A stretch of 64,000 nucleotides of DNA from the NCBI GenBank assembly GCA_900551705.1, contig URWY01000003.1, positions 1-64,000 of the forward strand, given 5' to 3'. Positions within the stretch are counted from its first letter, which is position 1, and every line of letters starts with the position of its first letter. The notes beneath the pieces were generated by a model. That model saw only the letters and a list, made by a program, of their open reading frames with translations, made no database searches and was not told the origin of the DNA. Source of the stretch: an uncultured Bacillota bacterium. Lineage in GTDB: Bacteria > Bacillota > Clostridia > Christensenellales > UBA1242. Shown piece after piece: positions 1 through 8,700 of this stretch. Made by a program: the position numbers and the translations under genes.

Positions 1-673
1 AAATAACTAATATAAAAAGCGCGCTGAAAATCACAAAATAATAAACATGTGCGTTATCGAAATGCGTATGTATAGCATATACAGAACGCGTAATTTTCAC
101 TTATTAAGAATTTATAAAATTGACGTTAATGCCGATAATATATATTATTTTTTATTAAATAGTTATAACGCAAAATACTTATTTTACCTTTTGTTTTTTC
201 GTTATATTTTTATCGTAAATACCATACTGCTGCGTTACGCCTTTTATATGTATCCTCTGCTTTATTTTTTTATTATTTACGCTTCGTTTTTGCAATTCTA
301 TCATGAATTATATATTTATTTTTTGTTTATTGCTATAAAACAGTGACTTGCATCTGCGATGTGGCTAAAAAGTATATTTAAAACTGCTTATGCACTTTTC
401 GCCGTCATGGTCTGTTTGAGTAAATATAGAAATTTGCATAATATTTTTGCAATTTATTTACTGTCGCCATCTTGTTCTTATTTTCAAATTTTACTCTCAA
501 AACGTATTATTTCATGGCAAAAATGCCGTTTAAAAATTGTCATTTTAACGGTCTGAGACAGAATGGGTTGAAAAATTTCCGGGTAAAAATGACCTTACTT
601 TTTGGCTTATTTTTCCGTTTTTGTCGTAATTTTTCTCGGAAATATATTTTCTTTCGTTTGGTTTTTATATACC

Positions 674-689
674 TGTTTCACATGAAACA
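674..689. promoter_or_regulatory. parS: parS-like ParB binding site 1
   Basis: The 16-mer TGTTTCACATGAAACA is a perfect palindrome. It differs only at the central CG (here CA/TG) from the Firmicutes parS consensus TGTTNCACGTGAAACA. It is the first of three sites spaced exactly 32 bp start to start. Confidence 0.7.
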
Positions 690-705
690 TTTTTACTTTT
701 TCTTA

Positions 706-721
706 TGTTTCACGTGAAACA
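706..721. promoter_or_regulatory. parS: parS site 2 (perfect consensus)
   Basis: The 16-mer TGTTTCACGTGAAACA is an exact match to the consensus bound by ParB/Spo0J. It is the middle site of three, 32 bp from each neighbour. No parA/parB gene is present in the window, so ParB must act in trans. Confidence 0.9.
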
Positions 722-737
722 TAATGGATTAAAATGG

Positions 738-753
738 TGTTTCACGTGGAACA
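738..753. promoter_or_regulatory. parS: parS-like ParB binding site 3
   Basis: The 16-mer TGTTTCACGTGGAACA has one mismatch to the perfect palindrome (G for A in the right arm). It starts 32 bp after site 2, so all three sites lie on nearly the same face of the helix. Confidence 0.8.
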
Positions 754-927
754 AATTAACCGTTTTTAAAAGGGACAAAGAAAATAAGAAGATTTTGTTT
801 GCAAAAACACTGTAAAAAGCCCCAAAAAAAATAAATTTTGGATGAAAACACATAAAAATCAGGAAAAATGATAGAAAAAAACAAGATATTTCAATTGATT
901 TAACAAAAAATAGTTAAAAAATTAAAA

Positions 928-964
928 TATATCCCGCAATTTAACGACTAAATCGCGGGATATA
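928..964 (-). terminator. Inverted repeat, possible minus-strand terminator
   Basis: A 10-bp perfect stem (arms TATATCCCGC and GCGGGATATA) encloses a 17-nt loop. Read on the minus strand it is followed by a T-rich run, as in an intrinsic terminator; on the plus strand no T-run follows. No minus-strand gene feeds into it, so the terminator role is uncertain. It sits exactly where the hemW reading frame loses its 5' part. Confidence 0.35.
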
Positions 965-2010
965 AGGGAAAAACAAATAAAATAAAAACTATTTATTTTG
1001 GTGGCGGAACACCAACAAGCGTTAATAAAAAATATTTAATTAATATTTTAAAAATAATTTTAAATAATTTTAATGTTGATAAAAATGCTGAAATAACGAT
1101 TGAAACGAATCCAAACACGCTTAATAAAGAAACTCTACAATCCTTATATGATGCAGGGTTTAACAGGCTAAGTATAGGCGTTCAAACAACAAATAAAAAA
1201 AGCCTGGAATATATCGGAAGAATACAAAATAAAAAATTATTAAAAAAATATAAAAATAATATTAAAAATAATTTAAAAATTGCAAAAAAAATAGGTTTTA
1301 ATAATATTTCAACCGATTTAATTTTAGGTTTACCATTTAATAATGATAAATATTTGAAAAAAGATTTAAAATTTTTAACAAAATACTGCAATCACATTTC
1401 AACATATATGCTTATGGTTGAAAAGGGAACAAAACTTGCGTCGTTCGATTTGAATATAGATGAAATTGATGAAAATTCAGCAAGACAATATGAACTTGTT
1501 TGTAAATATTTGAAACACAAAAATTTTGAGAAATATGAAATTTCAAACTTTGCAAAAGTGGGCACTTATTCAAGACACAACTTGAATTATTGGAATAGGG
1601 GAAACTATTTAGGTTTTGGTTTGAGCGCGCATTCTTTTGTGTCGCCATATAGATTTGCTAATACAAATGATTTGCAAAAATATATTTCCTATTACAAAAA
1701 TTTAACATCAGACACTAGGCGTAAAAAGGAAGATGAAATTGTTGATCTTTCTAAAAAAAACGATATTGTGAGCGTAGAAATATTAACTGCAAAAGAAATG
1801 GCGGAAGAAAAAATTATGCTTGGCTTGCGCTGCAAACTTGGGCTTGATTTGGACGAATTTAAAACTGAGTTTTTTGATATAAAAAAGAAAAAGTCAAATG
1901 AAATAAATTTACTTTTGAAACAAGATTTGATTTATTTTGATAACAACATTTTGCGTTTAACCGACAAAGGTTTTCTCGTTGCAAATCAGGTGATTTTAAA
2001 GTTAATGTAA
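952..2010 (+). pseudogene. hemW: 5'-truncated HemW-like radical SAM protein
   Basis: The open frame resembles HemW (the CPO/HemN-like heme chaperone, radical SAM family) from the strand KTIYFGGGTPTS onward. It then shows ETNPNTL, FNRLSIGVQ, the DLILGLP region and a C-terminal winged-helix-like part. The normal N-terminal segment of about 50-60 residues, which carries the CxxxCxxC Fe-S motif, is absent. A stop lies at 949-951, and no ATG, GTG or TTG occurs in frame until TTG 1354, far inside the conserved domain. The first 400 bases are extremely AT-rich. Without the cluster cysteines the product could not act as a radical SAM protein, so I call it a remnant. Alternatives are an assembly join or a rearrangement placing the 5' part elsewhere. 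Confidence 0.75.
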
Positions 2011-2037
2011 TTCGACAAAAAGTATAATTTTTGCCTA

Positions 2038-2065
2038 TTGATTTTTTTCTTGATTGTGATATAAT
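2038..2065 (+). promoter_or_regulatory. Promoter for the 144-aa gene
   Basis: TTGATT and TATAAT are separated by 16 bp, and the -10 is preceded by TGA (extended -10). It lies about 28 nt before the start codon at 2094. Confidence 0.7.
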
Positions 2066-2093
2066 ATGCACGAAATTAATTTAGGAGTATGAA

Positions 2094-2528
2094 ATGAAAC
2101 ATGTTGTTTTTGCACGCGAATTGTTTTATAAAATTGTTAAAGAAGATAGCATACAATTAAGGTTTTGTGTTGCTTATGGCGGAAATTGTTGGGACATTCT
2201 TAACCATCAAGCGATTTATTACACCGACAAAATGCCAATCACGCGAGTTTGGAAGGATAATGAAAATGGCGGCTATGTTTTAAATTTACCACCAGAATTA
2301 GAAGAAATTGACTATGATTTATTGCCAAAATTGATTGATGAAAAGTCGTTTAATAATTATAAACTTGATGTGAGCGAGTTGGCTGACTTTGAAAAAAGAT
2401 ACAATAAAAAGTTGAGTGAAAAAAGTAAAAAATTGTTACCAAGCAAAGTGGAAGCGCTTATCGCACAAGTTGAACTTATTTCTAAACCTAACGCAAAAGC
2501 AAACATTCCAGCGGAATTGGAAAAATAA
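2094..2528 (+). CDS. Conserved-looking hypothetical protein, 144 aa
   Basis: I do not recognise this protein. It is soluble-looking with no signal peptide or membrane segment. It has a Trp/Tyr-containing N-terminal half (GGNCWDIL, HQAIYYTDKMPITRVW) and a charged helical C-terminal half (about 85-144) rich in Lys, Glu and Leu. The start is supported by TAGGAG ten bases upstream and by a good extended -10 promoter at 2038-2065. A strong intrinsic terminator follows at 2550-2577, so it is a single-gene transcript. Base composition matches the neighbourhood. No function is proposed. Confidence 0.75.
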   Translation: MKHVVFARELFYKIVKEDSIQLRFCVAYGGNCWDILNHQAIYYTDKMPITRVWKDNENGGYVLNLPPELEEIDYDLLPKLIDEKSFNNYKLDVSELADFEKRYNKKLSEKSKKLLPSKVEALIAQVELISKPNAKANIPAELEK

Positions 2529-2549
2529 ATATAAAAACATAAATTTGAC

Positions 2550-2577
2550 AACCTATTTCAAAAATAGGTTGTTTTTT
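2550..2577 (+). terminator. Intrinsic terminator of the 144-aa gene
   Basis: A 9-bp stem (AACCTATTT / AAATAGGTT) with a 3-nt loop is followed by GTTTTTTG. Confidence 0.85.
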
Positions 2578-2581
2578 GTAA

Positions 2582-2609
2582 TAGAAAACCCCCAGATAGT
2601 CTGGGGGTT
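2582..2609 (-). terminator. Intrinsic terminator of glyQS
   Basis: A GC-rich 9-bp stem (AACCCCCAG / CTGGGGGTT) with a 5-nt loop lies downstream of the glyQS stop. On the minus strand it is followed by TTCTATT. It faces the plus-strand terminator at 2550-2577, as expected between convergent genes. Confidence 0.75.
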
Positions 2610-2677
2610 CAATTTAGGTTTACCGATGAACAAATATTTCTCCTTTGTGTTAGTATTTAGATTGTAACATTATTGTG

Positions 2678-4048
2678 TTATTTTATAATTTTTTCAATGT
2701 AAGATTTGAGTTCGCTGATTGGCATTCTTACTTGTTCCATTGTATCTCTATCACGGACAGTTACTGTGTTATCTTCCAATGTGTCAAAATCAACTGTAAC
2801 GCAAAGAGGTGTTCCAATTTGGTCTTGACGGCGATATCTCTTTCCGATTGTTCCTGTTTCATCATAAGTTACACGGAATTCTTTTGCGAGTTCTCTGAAC
2901 AATTCGTGTGCTTTTTCTGAAAGGTCACGCTTAATCAAAGGCAAAATTGCAACTTTGAATGGGGCAATCTTTGGTGAAAGGTGCATAATTTCACGAACTT
3001 CACCATCTGGCAATGTTTCAACATCATAGGCGTTGCAAATTACTGCTAAAATCGCTCTATCAAGTCCATAAGAATTTTCAATAACATTTGGAATAAATTT
3101 TTCGTTTGTTACTGGGTCAAGATATTCCATATTTTTGCCGCTGTATTCTTGGTGTTTTGTTAAATCGTAGTTTGTTCTATTATGAATTCCGTTAACTTCG
3201 TCCCAGCCGAATGGGAATTGATAGTAAACATCGCAGGCTGCTTTTGCATAAAATGCGAGTTTATCATGGTCGTGGAATTTTAACTTTTCTGCTGGTATTC
3301 CGAGAGAGATGAAGAATTCTTTTGAAGCGTTTTTAAATTCTTCATAATATTTTTCATCATCGCCAGCGTGGCAGAAGAATTGATATTCCATTTGTTCAAA
3401 TTCAATTTGTCTGAATGTGAAATTTCCTGGGGTGATTTCATTTCTAAATGCTTTACCGATTTGACCGATTCCGAAAGGAACTTTTGCACGCATTGAGCGT
3501 TGAACATTTAAAAAGTTTACATATTCGCCTTGTGCTGTTTCAGGGCGGAGATAAATATCAAGAGCGTTATCGCTTGTTACACCTCTTTGTGTTTTGAAAA
3601 GCAAGTTAAATTGTCTGATAGGTGTGAAGTTGCTTTTGCCGCAAACAGGGCATGGAACATGATGTTCTTGAACATAAGAACTCATTTCTTCTTTTGTCAT
3701 CAAATCTGGGTTAACTTCGCCTTTTGAGTAGTTTGAAATCAAGTTATCCGCTCTAAAACGGGCTTTACATTCTTTGCAGTCCATAAGAGGGTCTGAAAAA
3801 CTTGCGACATGTCCAGAAGCTTCCCAAACTCTTGGATTCATTAAAATTGCGCAGTCTACGCCATAAGAATTTTCTCTTTCTTGAACAAATTTTTGCCACC
3901 AAACTTTTTTGACATTATTTTTTAATTCAACGCCTAAAGGGCCATAGTCCCAAGTGTTTGCAAGACCGCCGTAGATGTCGCTTCCTGGGAAAATAAAGCC
4001 TACATTTTTGCAATGAGCGACTATTTTATCCATTTCTATATTTGCCAT
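2678..4048 (-). CDS. glyQS: Glycyl-tRNA synthetase, alpha2 (eukaryote-like) type
   Basis: A class II aminoacyl-tRNA synthetase that charges tRNA-Gly with glycine in the cytoplasm. At 456 aa it has the usual length of the single-chain dimeric GlyRS. Visible are the N-terminal GGLANTWDYGPLG segment, a zinc-binding pair of knuckles (CKEC 91-94 and CPVC 133-136), RPETAQG (168-174), motif 2 around FRNEITP (201-207), motif 3 GLDRAIL (about 322), and a C-terminal anticodon-binding domain with KRYRRQDQIGTP. The start at 4048 has AAGGAG at good spacing and an extended -10 promoter. No T-box leader is visible upstream, only about 35 nt of leader. The gene follows the phosphohexomutase gene but has its own promoter, embedded in that gene's terminator. 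Confidence 0.97.
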   Translation of the reverse strand: MANIEMDKIVAHCKNVGFIFPGSDIYGGLANTWDYGPLGVELKNNVKKVWWQKFVQERENSYGVDCAILMNPRVWEASGHVASFSDPLMDCKECKARFRADNLISNYSKGEVNPDLMTKEEMSSYVQEHHVPCPVCGKSNFTPIRQFNLLFKTQRGVTSDNALDIYLRPETAQGEYVNFLNVQRSMRAKVPFGIGQIGKAFRNEITPGNFTFRQIEFEQMEYQFFCHAGDDEKYYEEFKNASKEFFISLGIPAEKLKFHDHDKLAFYAKAACDVYYQFPFGWDEVNGIHNRTNYDLTKHQEYSGKNMEYLDPVTNEKFIPNVIENSYGLDRAILAVICNAYDVETLPDGEVREIMHLSPKIAPFKVAILPLIKRDLSEKAHELFRELAKEFRVTYDETGTIGKRYRRQDQIGTPLCVTVDFDTLEDNTVTVRDRDTMEQVRMPISELKSYIEKIIK

Positions 4049-4074
4049 ACTATTCTCCTTAAATTATGCCTTGT

Positions 4075-4102
4075 ATTATATCACAAAAAAAGAATAAATC
4101 AA
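4075..4102 (-). promoter_or_regulatory. glyQS promoter overlapping a terminator hairpin
   Basis: On the minus strand TTGATT and TATAAT are 16 bp apart, with TGA before the -10 (extended -10). The -35 lies in the loop and arm of the upstream gene's terminator. Confidence 0.8.
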
Positions 4103-4121
4103 CCGAAATTTATTCTTTTTT
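4085..4121 (-). terminator. Intrinsic terminator of the phosphohexomutase gene
   Basis: A 14-bp AT-rich stem (AAAAAAGAATAAAT / ATTTATTCTTTTTT) with an 8-nt loop ends in a T-run on the minus strand, directly after the stop codon at 4129. Confidence 0.8.
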
Positions 4122-4128
4122 GAAATTT

Positions 4129-5544
4129 TTATTGTCTTGTTGAAACATTGATAAATTTTTCGAGTTCGCCAATAATTTTTTCGCAATTTTTTAAGTTTTC
4201 TTGTTCTGCAAAAATTCTGACGACATTTTCTGTTCCTGAAAATCTGATTGTAGCCCAATAGTCGTTATCAAAAAGCATTTTATATTCGTTTTCACCAACA
4301 ACTTTGACTATTTTTTTAGATAATTTAGGCAATTTTTTGTCCACGAACAGCATTTTTGAGATGTCTGATTTTTGCTTTGCGGTGATAGGGTAGGCGTATT
4401 CGATAACTTCGGATTTGAATTTTGTTAGCGTTTGGATTTCCTTCAAAAGGTCGTCAATAGTTTTGCCACTTTCAGCCATCAAACCGACAAGCAAAGCGGT
4501 GACAACAAGACCGTCTTTTGACAAGATATGTTTTTTAAATGCAACGCCATTTGATTCTCCGCCCAAGAAAGCGTCTGTTTGCTCGAAAAGTTTGCCGATA
4601 TTTTTAAATCCGACTTTTGCTTCGTAGCAATTATCGCCAAAATAGTTAGCGAGTTTGACTGACAAGTTTGACAGGGCAGAGTTTTTAATAATTCCGCCTT
4701 TATAGCCTTTATATTTTGCGAAATAGTAGTATAAAATTGGCAAAACAAAGTTGCAATCCATCACTTTTCCGTGGCTATCAATGATAGAAATTCGGTCGCC
4801 ATCGCCGTCCAAAGCGACTCCGAAATCAAATTTTTCTTTTTTGAGTTTTTTAACTTGGTCGTCTAGATTTTTTTTGTAAGGAGCAGGCAAAATACCTCTA
4901 AAATATGGGTCTTTTTCTGTGTTCATACCTTCATAATTTTTAACACCCATTTTTTTGAACAAATATTCTAGACATTCAGTGGAATTGCCGTTCATAGCGT
5001 TATATAAAATTTTGAAATTGCATTTTTTTGTGGCTTTCAAATCGACATATTTTAAAATATTTTCGCAAAAATCTGAGATGTCGCTAATCATTTCAATTTT
5101 GCCTTTATTTTTTAACATTTCAAGGTCTTTATTTTCTATGCAAATATCGGCATTTGCCCATTTTTCAATTTGTGAGCAAAATTCGTCGTCAACTTCCTTT
5201 GCTGGCTTTTTAAAAATCTTTATTCCGTTATAAAAATAAGGGTTATGGCTTGCTGTTATCATAACTCCAAGGTCAGCAATTTTGGTCATGTATGAAATCA
5301 CAGGGGAAGGAACTGAATGGTCATACAAATAAACTTTAACGCCAAAAGTTGCGAGTGTTTGTGACACCCAATTTGCGTAAAAATCGCTCATAAATCTGTG
5401 GTCATATCCCACTACAACGCTTGGTTTTTTGATTTTTTCTTCTTCAAAATATTTGCTTAACGCGTAGGCAATTTTTTGAACATTTTCTTTTGTGAAATTG
5501 TCTCCCATAACGCCGCGAAAGCCGCTTGTTCCAAACTTAATCAT
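4129..5544 (-). CDS. Phosphoglucomutase/phosphomannomutase family protein
   Basis: An alpha-D-phosphohexomutase, which moves a phosphate between C1 and C6 of a hexose for cell-envelope sugar synthesis. The four-domain family is clear: N-terminal IKFGTSGFRG, phosphoserine loop TASHNP (97-102, Ser99 as the phosphocarrier), metal loop DGDGDR (246-251), sugar-binding loop GGESNG (328-333) and C-terminal phosphate-binding loop FSGTEN (about 440). Its 471 aa are normal for the family. Substrate preference (glucose, mannose or glucosamine) cannot be read safely; the GGESNG loop favours a phosphoglucomutase/phosphomannomutase over GlmM. The start at 5544 has GGAAG upstream on the minus strand. The gene is monocistronic, with a terminator at 4085-4121. 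Confidence 0.9.
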   Translation of the reverse strand: MIKFGTSGFRGVMGDNFTKENVQKIAYALSKYFEEEKIKKPSVVVGYDHRFMSDFYANWVSQTLATFGVKVYLYDHSVPSPVISYMTKIADLGVMITASHNPYFYNGIKIFKKPAKEVDDEFCSQIEKWANADICIENKDLEMLKNKGKIEMISDISDFCENILKYVDLKATKKCNFKILYNAMNGNSTECLEYLFKKMGVKNYEGMNTEKDPYFRGILPAPYKKNLDDQVKKLKKEKFDFGVALDGDGDRISIIDSHGKVMDCNFVLPILYYYFAKYKGYKGGIIKNSALSNLSVKLANYFGDNCYEAKVGFKNIGKLFEQTDAFLGGESNGVAFKKHILSKDGLVVTALLVGLMAESGKTIDDLLKEIQTLTKFKSEVIEYAYPITAKQKSDISKMLFVDKKLPKLSKKIVKVVGENEYKMLFDNDYWATIRFSGTENVVRIFAEQENLKNCEKIIGELEKFINVSTRQ

Positions 5545-5636
5545 AAAAAAACTTCCTTTTTTCAGTTAGTATATTATTTTTTTTGAAATTTTCCAAATTT
5601 TTATGGACAAATTGTATAAAATAAATTTTGAAAAAT

Positions 5637-5678
5637 ATATGCAAAAAGTTTGACTTTTTTAAAGTTGCATATTAATAT
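5637..5678 (+). promoter_or_regulatory. Promoter with inverted repeat upstream of the giant surface protein
   Basis: TTGACT (5650-5655) and TAATAT (5673-5678) are 17 bp apart. An 8-bp inverted repeat, ATATGCAA (5637-5644) and TTGCATAT (5665-5672), brackets the -35 box, so a repressor or activator site is plausible. The transcript would begin about 25 nt before the TTG start. Confidence 0.6.
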
Positions 5679-5709
5679 ATATAAACGAAAGTTATAAATA
5701 GGGGAAATT

Positions 5710-8700
5710 TTGAAAACATTAAAAAATAAAAATATCGTAAGATTGCTTATTTTGATTTCGCTAATTGTTGTGGTTGGCATTTCTTTTATTGTCACAACTG
5801 CTGTTTATAAAGGAACTCACACGGGAAGTGGTTCTCTCGTTTTGGATAAAGGTATTTATATCGACATTTCTGATGTTAGTTCGGGCGAACTTTCAAAAAA
5901 TATGGAAATGCCAATTCAATACTATCCAAACAAGGTTACAAGCGAAGGAAACAGAACTCAGTTTTCTGTTACACCTTCAAGCGAATCTGAATATTACATA
6001 GCAAATCCAACAATCACGGCGCAAGATAGTTCACAGGCGTTTTATTTGAGATTGAAATTAAATGCTCAATATTATGTAAACGGAAGTTCAACTCCAACAA
6101 CTTTTTCAATGAGCGCAAGTGAAAGGAACACTTTGTTCCAGTTATTCGCAACTGATTCTAACTATTCACCAGTCTTGTTTAACGATTGCTTTGCAGCAGA
6201 CGCTAATGGCGAGTATTATTATTATATCAGCGGTGGATATGGCGTTGCAACTAAAAATAATTTGGCACAAGTAACAAGCGGAATGGAAATAAGTTTGTTC
6301 AAAGGCTTTTTAGCAAATGGAACAACACCAGTTTCTGTAATCAATTTTAGAGAATTTGAAAATGTTCCTGAAAATGTAACAAATATAACTTTAAGTTTGG
6401 ACATTGAACTTGCTATTGAACCTAATAACTGGAATTTACCAGATGTTACACTTTTAACTGAAAATGATGTAACTGTTAGTTTGGTTGATAACGAATATGA
6501 AATCACCGCAATCAATACATCTGCAACAACTTATGCTCTTCCAGGTTATTATCAAGGAAATGCAATTACTCGCATTGGTACAACTTCACCATCAGCACTA
6601 GATGATGATGCTATTACAGTTTGGTTTGCAAACACAATGACACATGTTGGAGGGTATTCATCTGTAAGCACTTTGCAAAGAATCTATCTTGGTAACAATG
6701 TAACAGAAATTTGTGAATGGGCATTCTATGGTTGTAACAATTTATCTGGCAATTTAATTTTGCCAATATCAATAACTAAAATTAATAATGACGCATTTGC
6801 AAATTTGGATAGTATTGATAGTTTATTCCCATATTTACCAAATTGTGTATATTTTGGAGCGGGTTCATTTAAAGGAAGTTCTGGATTTAATGGAATTTTA
6901 TCAGTAACTGGTGAAATTAGCGGCGATACTGTGTTTTCTATGGTTGGAGTCAAAAAAATAAACATTAAATCAGGAACAACTTCATTAGGTGGTGGTAGCA
7001 CTTTTGATAATATGACAAACCTGAAAGAAATATATATTGATTCAAGTGCAGTTGCTGGTCTTGCAAGTTCAGAATCTGGATTGTTAGAAAATGAAAATTT
7101 AACCGATGTTTATATTAAAAACGATTTAACTATTGGTGCGTATTTTACAAGCCATAGCAATTTTGTTGAAACTGAGTCAAATGTTGCTAGATATAGACAT
7201 TTCGGTAGATCATATCAACTAACATTCAATGGTGGCAATATTGATGGCACTTTGGGCGCAAAATTATGGAATTACGCTGGAAGTGCAGGTTATTCAAGTT
7301 CAAATGCAGGAAATAATGGCAAATATTCATTCAGCGGCAAGAATGCGACCACAAAAATAGGCATCAATGGTGTTAATACTTTCTATTTACCAATGCCAAT
7401 CATCAGTGGCTATACTTTTGACGGCTGGTATACAACCGCTGACGGTGTTGGTGGGGCAAAAGTTGCAACAGCTGACGGCTGGATCGCGAATGTAAGCGGA
7501 TATACAAGCGAAAACGGCTCTTGGATAAGAGCAAGCGCAACAACTTTGTATGCTCATTATACGAAGAAAGAATACTCAATCAGTTATGATTTTGCTGGTG
7601 GATCAAAAGGAACAAATGCCCCAACAAGTTACATTTTTGGAAACACAACAGCAATTTCAAATCCAACTAGGAAAGGATACCTTTTTACAGGTTGGAATAT
7701 TTCTGTAAGTTTAACTGGAAGGTCATTAGCAACAATCGAAATAAATAGCGGTGTTCAACAATATAGTTCAAGTTATCCAACTGCTGTATATTACGAATTG
7801 TTCTATGCTCATAAAGACATATCATATACCGCAGCACTATCTGGCAATCAAATTAGATGGAGAACATACACAACAGCAGGTGCTTTTGGTGGTAATGTAT
7901 CAACATCATCACAATACGCTCCAACAGATAATATGTATGTCGCATTGTGGTATCATTTAGGTAAAGAAGATAATAATACTATTTATACATATAATTATAT
8001 AGGTGATAATTTATCAATCGACTCACTTCAAGTTGGTAATTTAACTTTAACTGCAAAATGGAAGCCAATTACATATACAATTCAATATAATGGAAATGGA
8101 AATACAAGCGGTTCAACTGCAAGTTCAAGCCATACTTATGATGTGGCTAAAAACTTAACTGCAAACGGCTTTAAGAAAACAGGATATACTTTTAATGGGT
8201 GGAATACAAAAGCAGATGGATCTGGCACATCTTATGGCAATGCAGCAAGCGTGACAAACTTAACAGCAACAAATGGTGCAAAAATTACGCTTTACGCTCA
8301 GTGGAGAGTGAATGTTCTAACTATAAGATACCACCTAAATGGGGGCACTTCTGTTTCAGGCAATAGTTACTTCAGTTCGGGAAATCCATGTAAAACAGAA
8401 AATTGGGGTTATACATCTTCTAGCCAATATGGACTAACAAATTACGACGATACAAAAAGAGTTACTAGAACTGGATACTTAGCAAACACATATTATAATA
8501 CAAAAGCAAATGGTTCTGGAAATAACCTTGATCATGATTCTTTAACAACAACAAAACAAATTGCAACAGCCGCTGGAGTTCTAACGAACCTTGAAAATGG
8601 CGATACAACAATTGATATTTACATGATTTGGACGCCAATAACATATACAATTAAATATGATGGAAATGGAAATACAAGCGGATCAACTGCAAATTCATCA

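Larger units (their letters stand above)
1..960. other. AT-rich region without a convincing gene
   Basis: Short open frames exist on the plus strand (for example 47-346), but they translate to Phe/Tyr/Ile-rich low-complexity peptides, lack a ribosome binding site and resemble no family I know. The only structured content I see is the cluster of parS-like sites at 674-753 and an inverted repeat at 928-964. No tRNA or rRNA was recognised here. Confidence 0.6.

Noticed and set aside
47..717. Three overlapping plus-strand open frames (up to 99 aa)
   Set aside because: Products are Phe/Tyr/Ile-rich low complexity, as expected from AT-rich noncoding DNA. They overlap each other and have no ribosome binding sites; one spans two of the parS sites.
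4049..4128. T-box leader for glyQS
   Set aside because: The space between the phosphohexomutase stop and glyQS is only 80 bp and is taken up by a terminator and a promoter; there is no room for a T-box.
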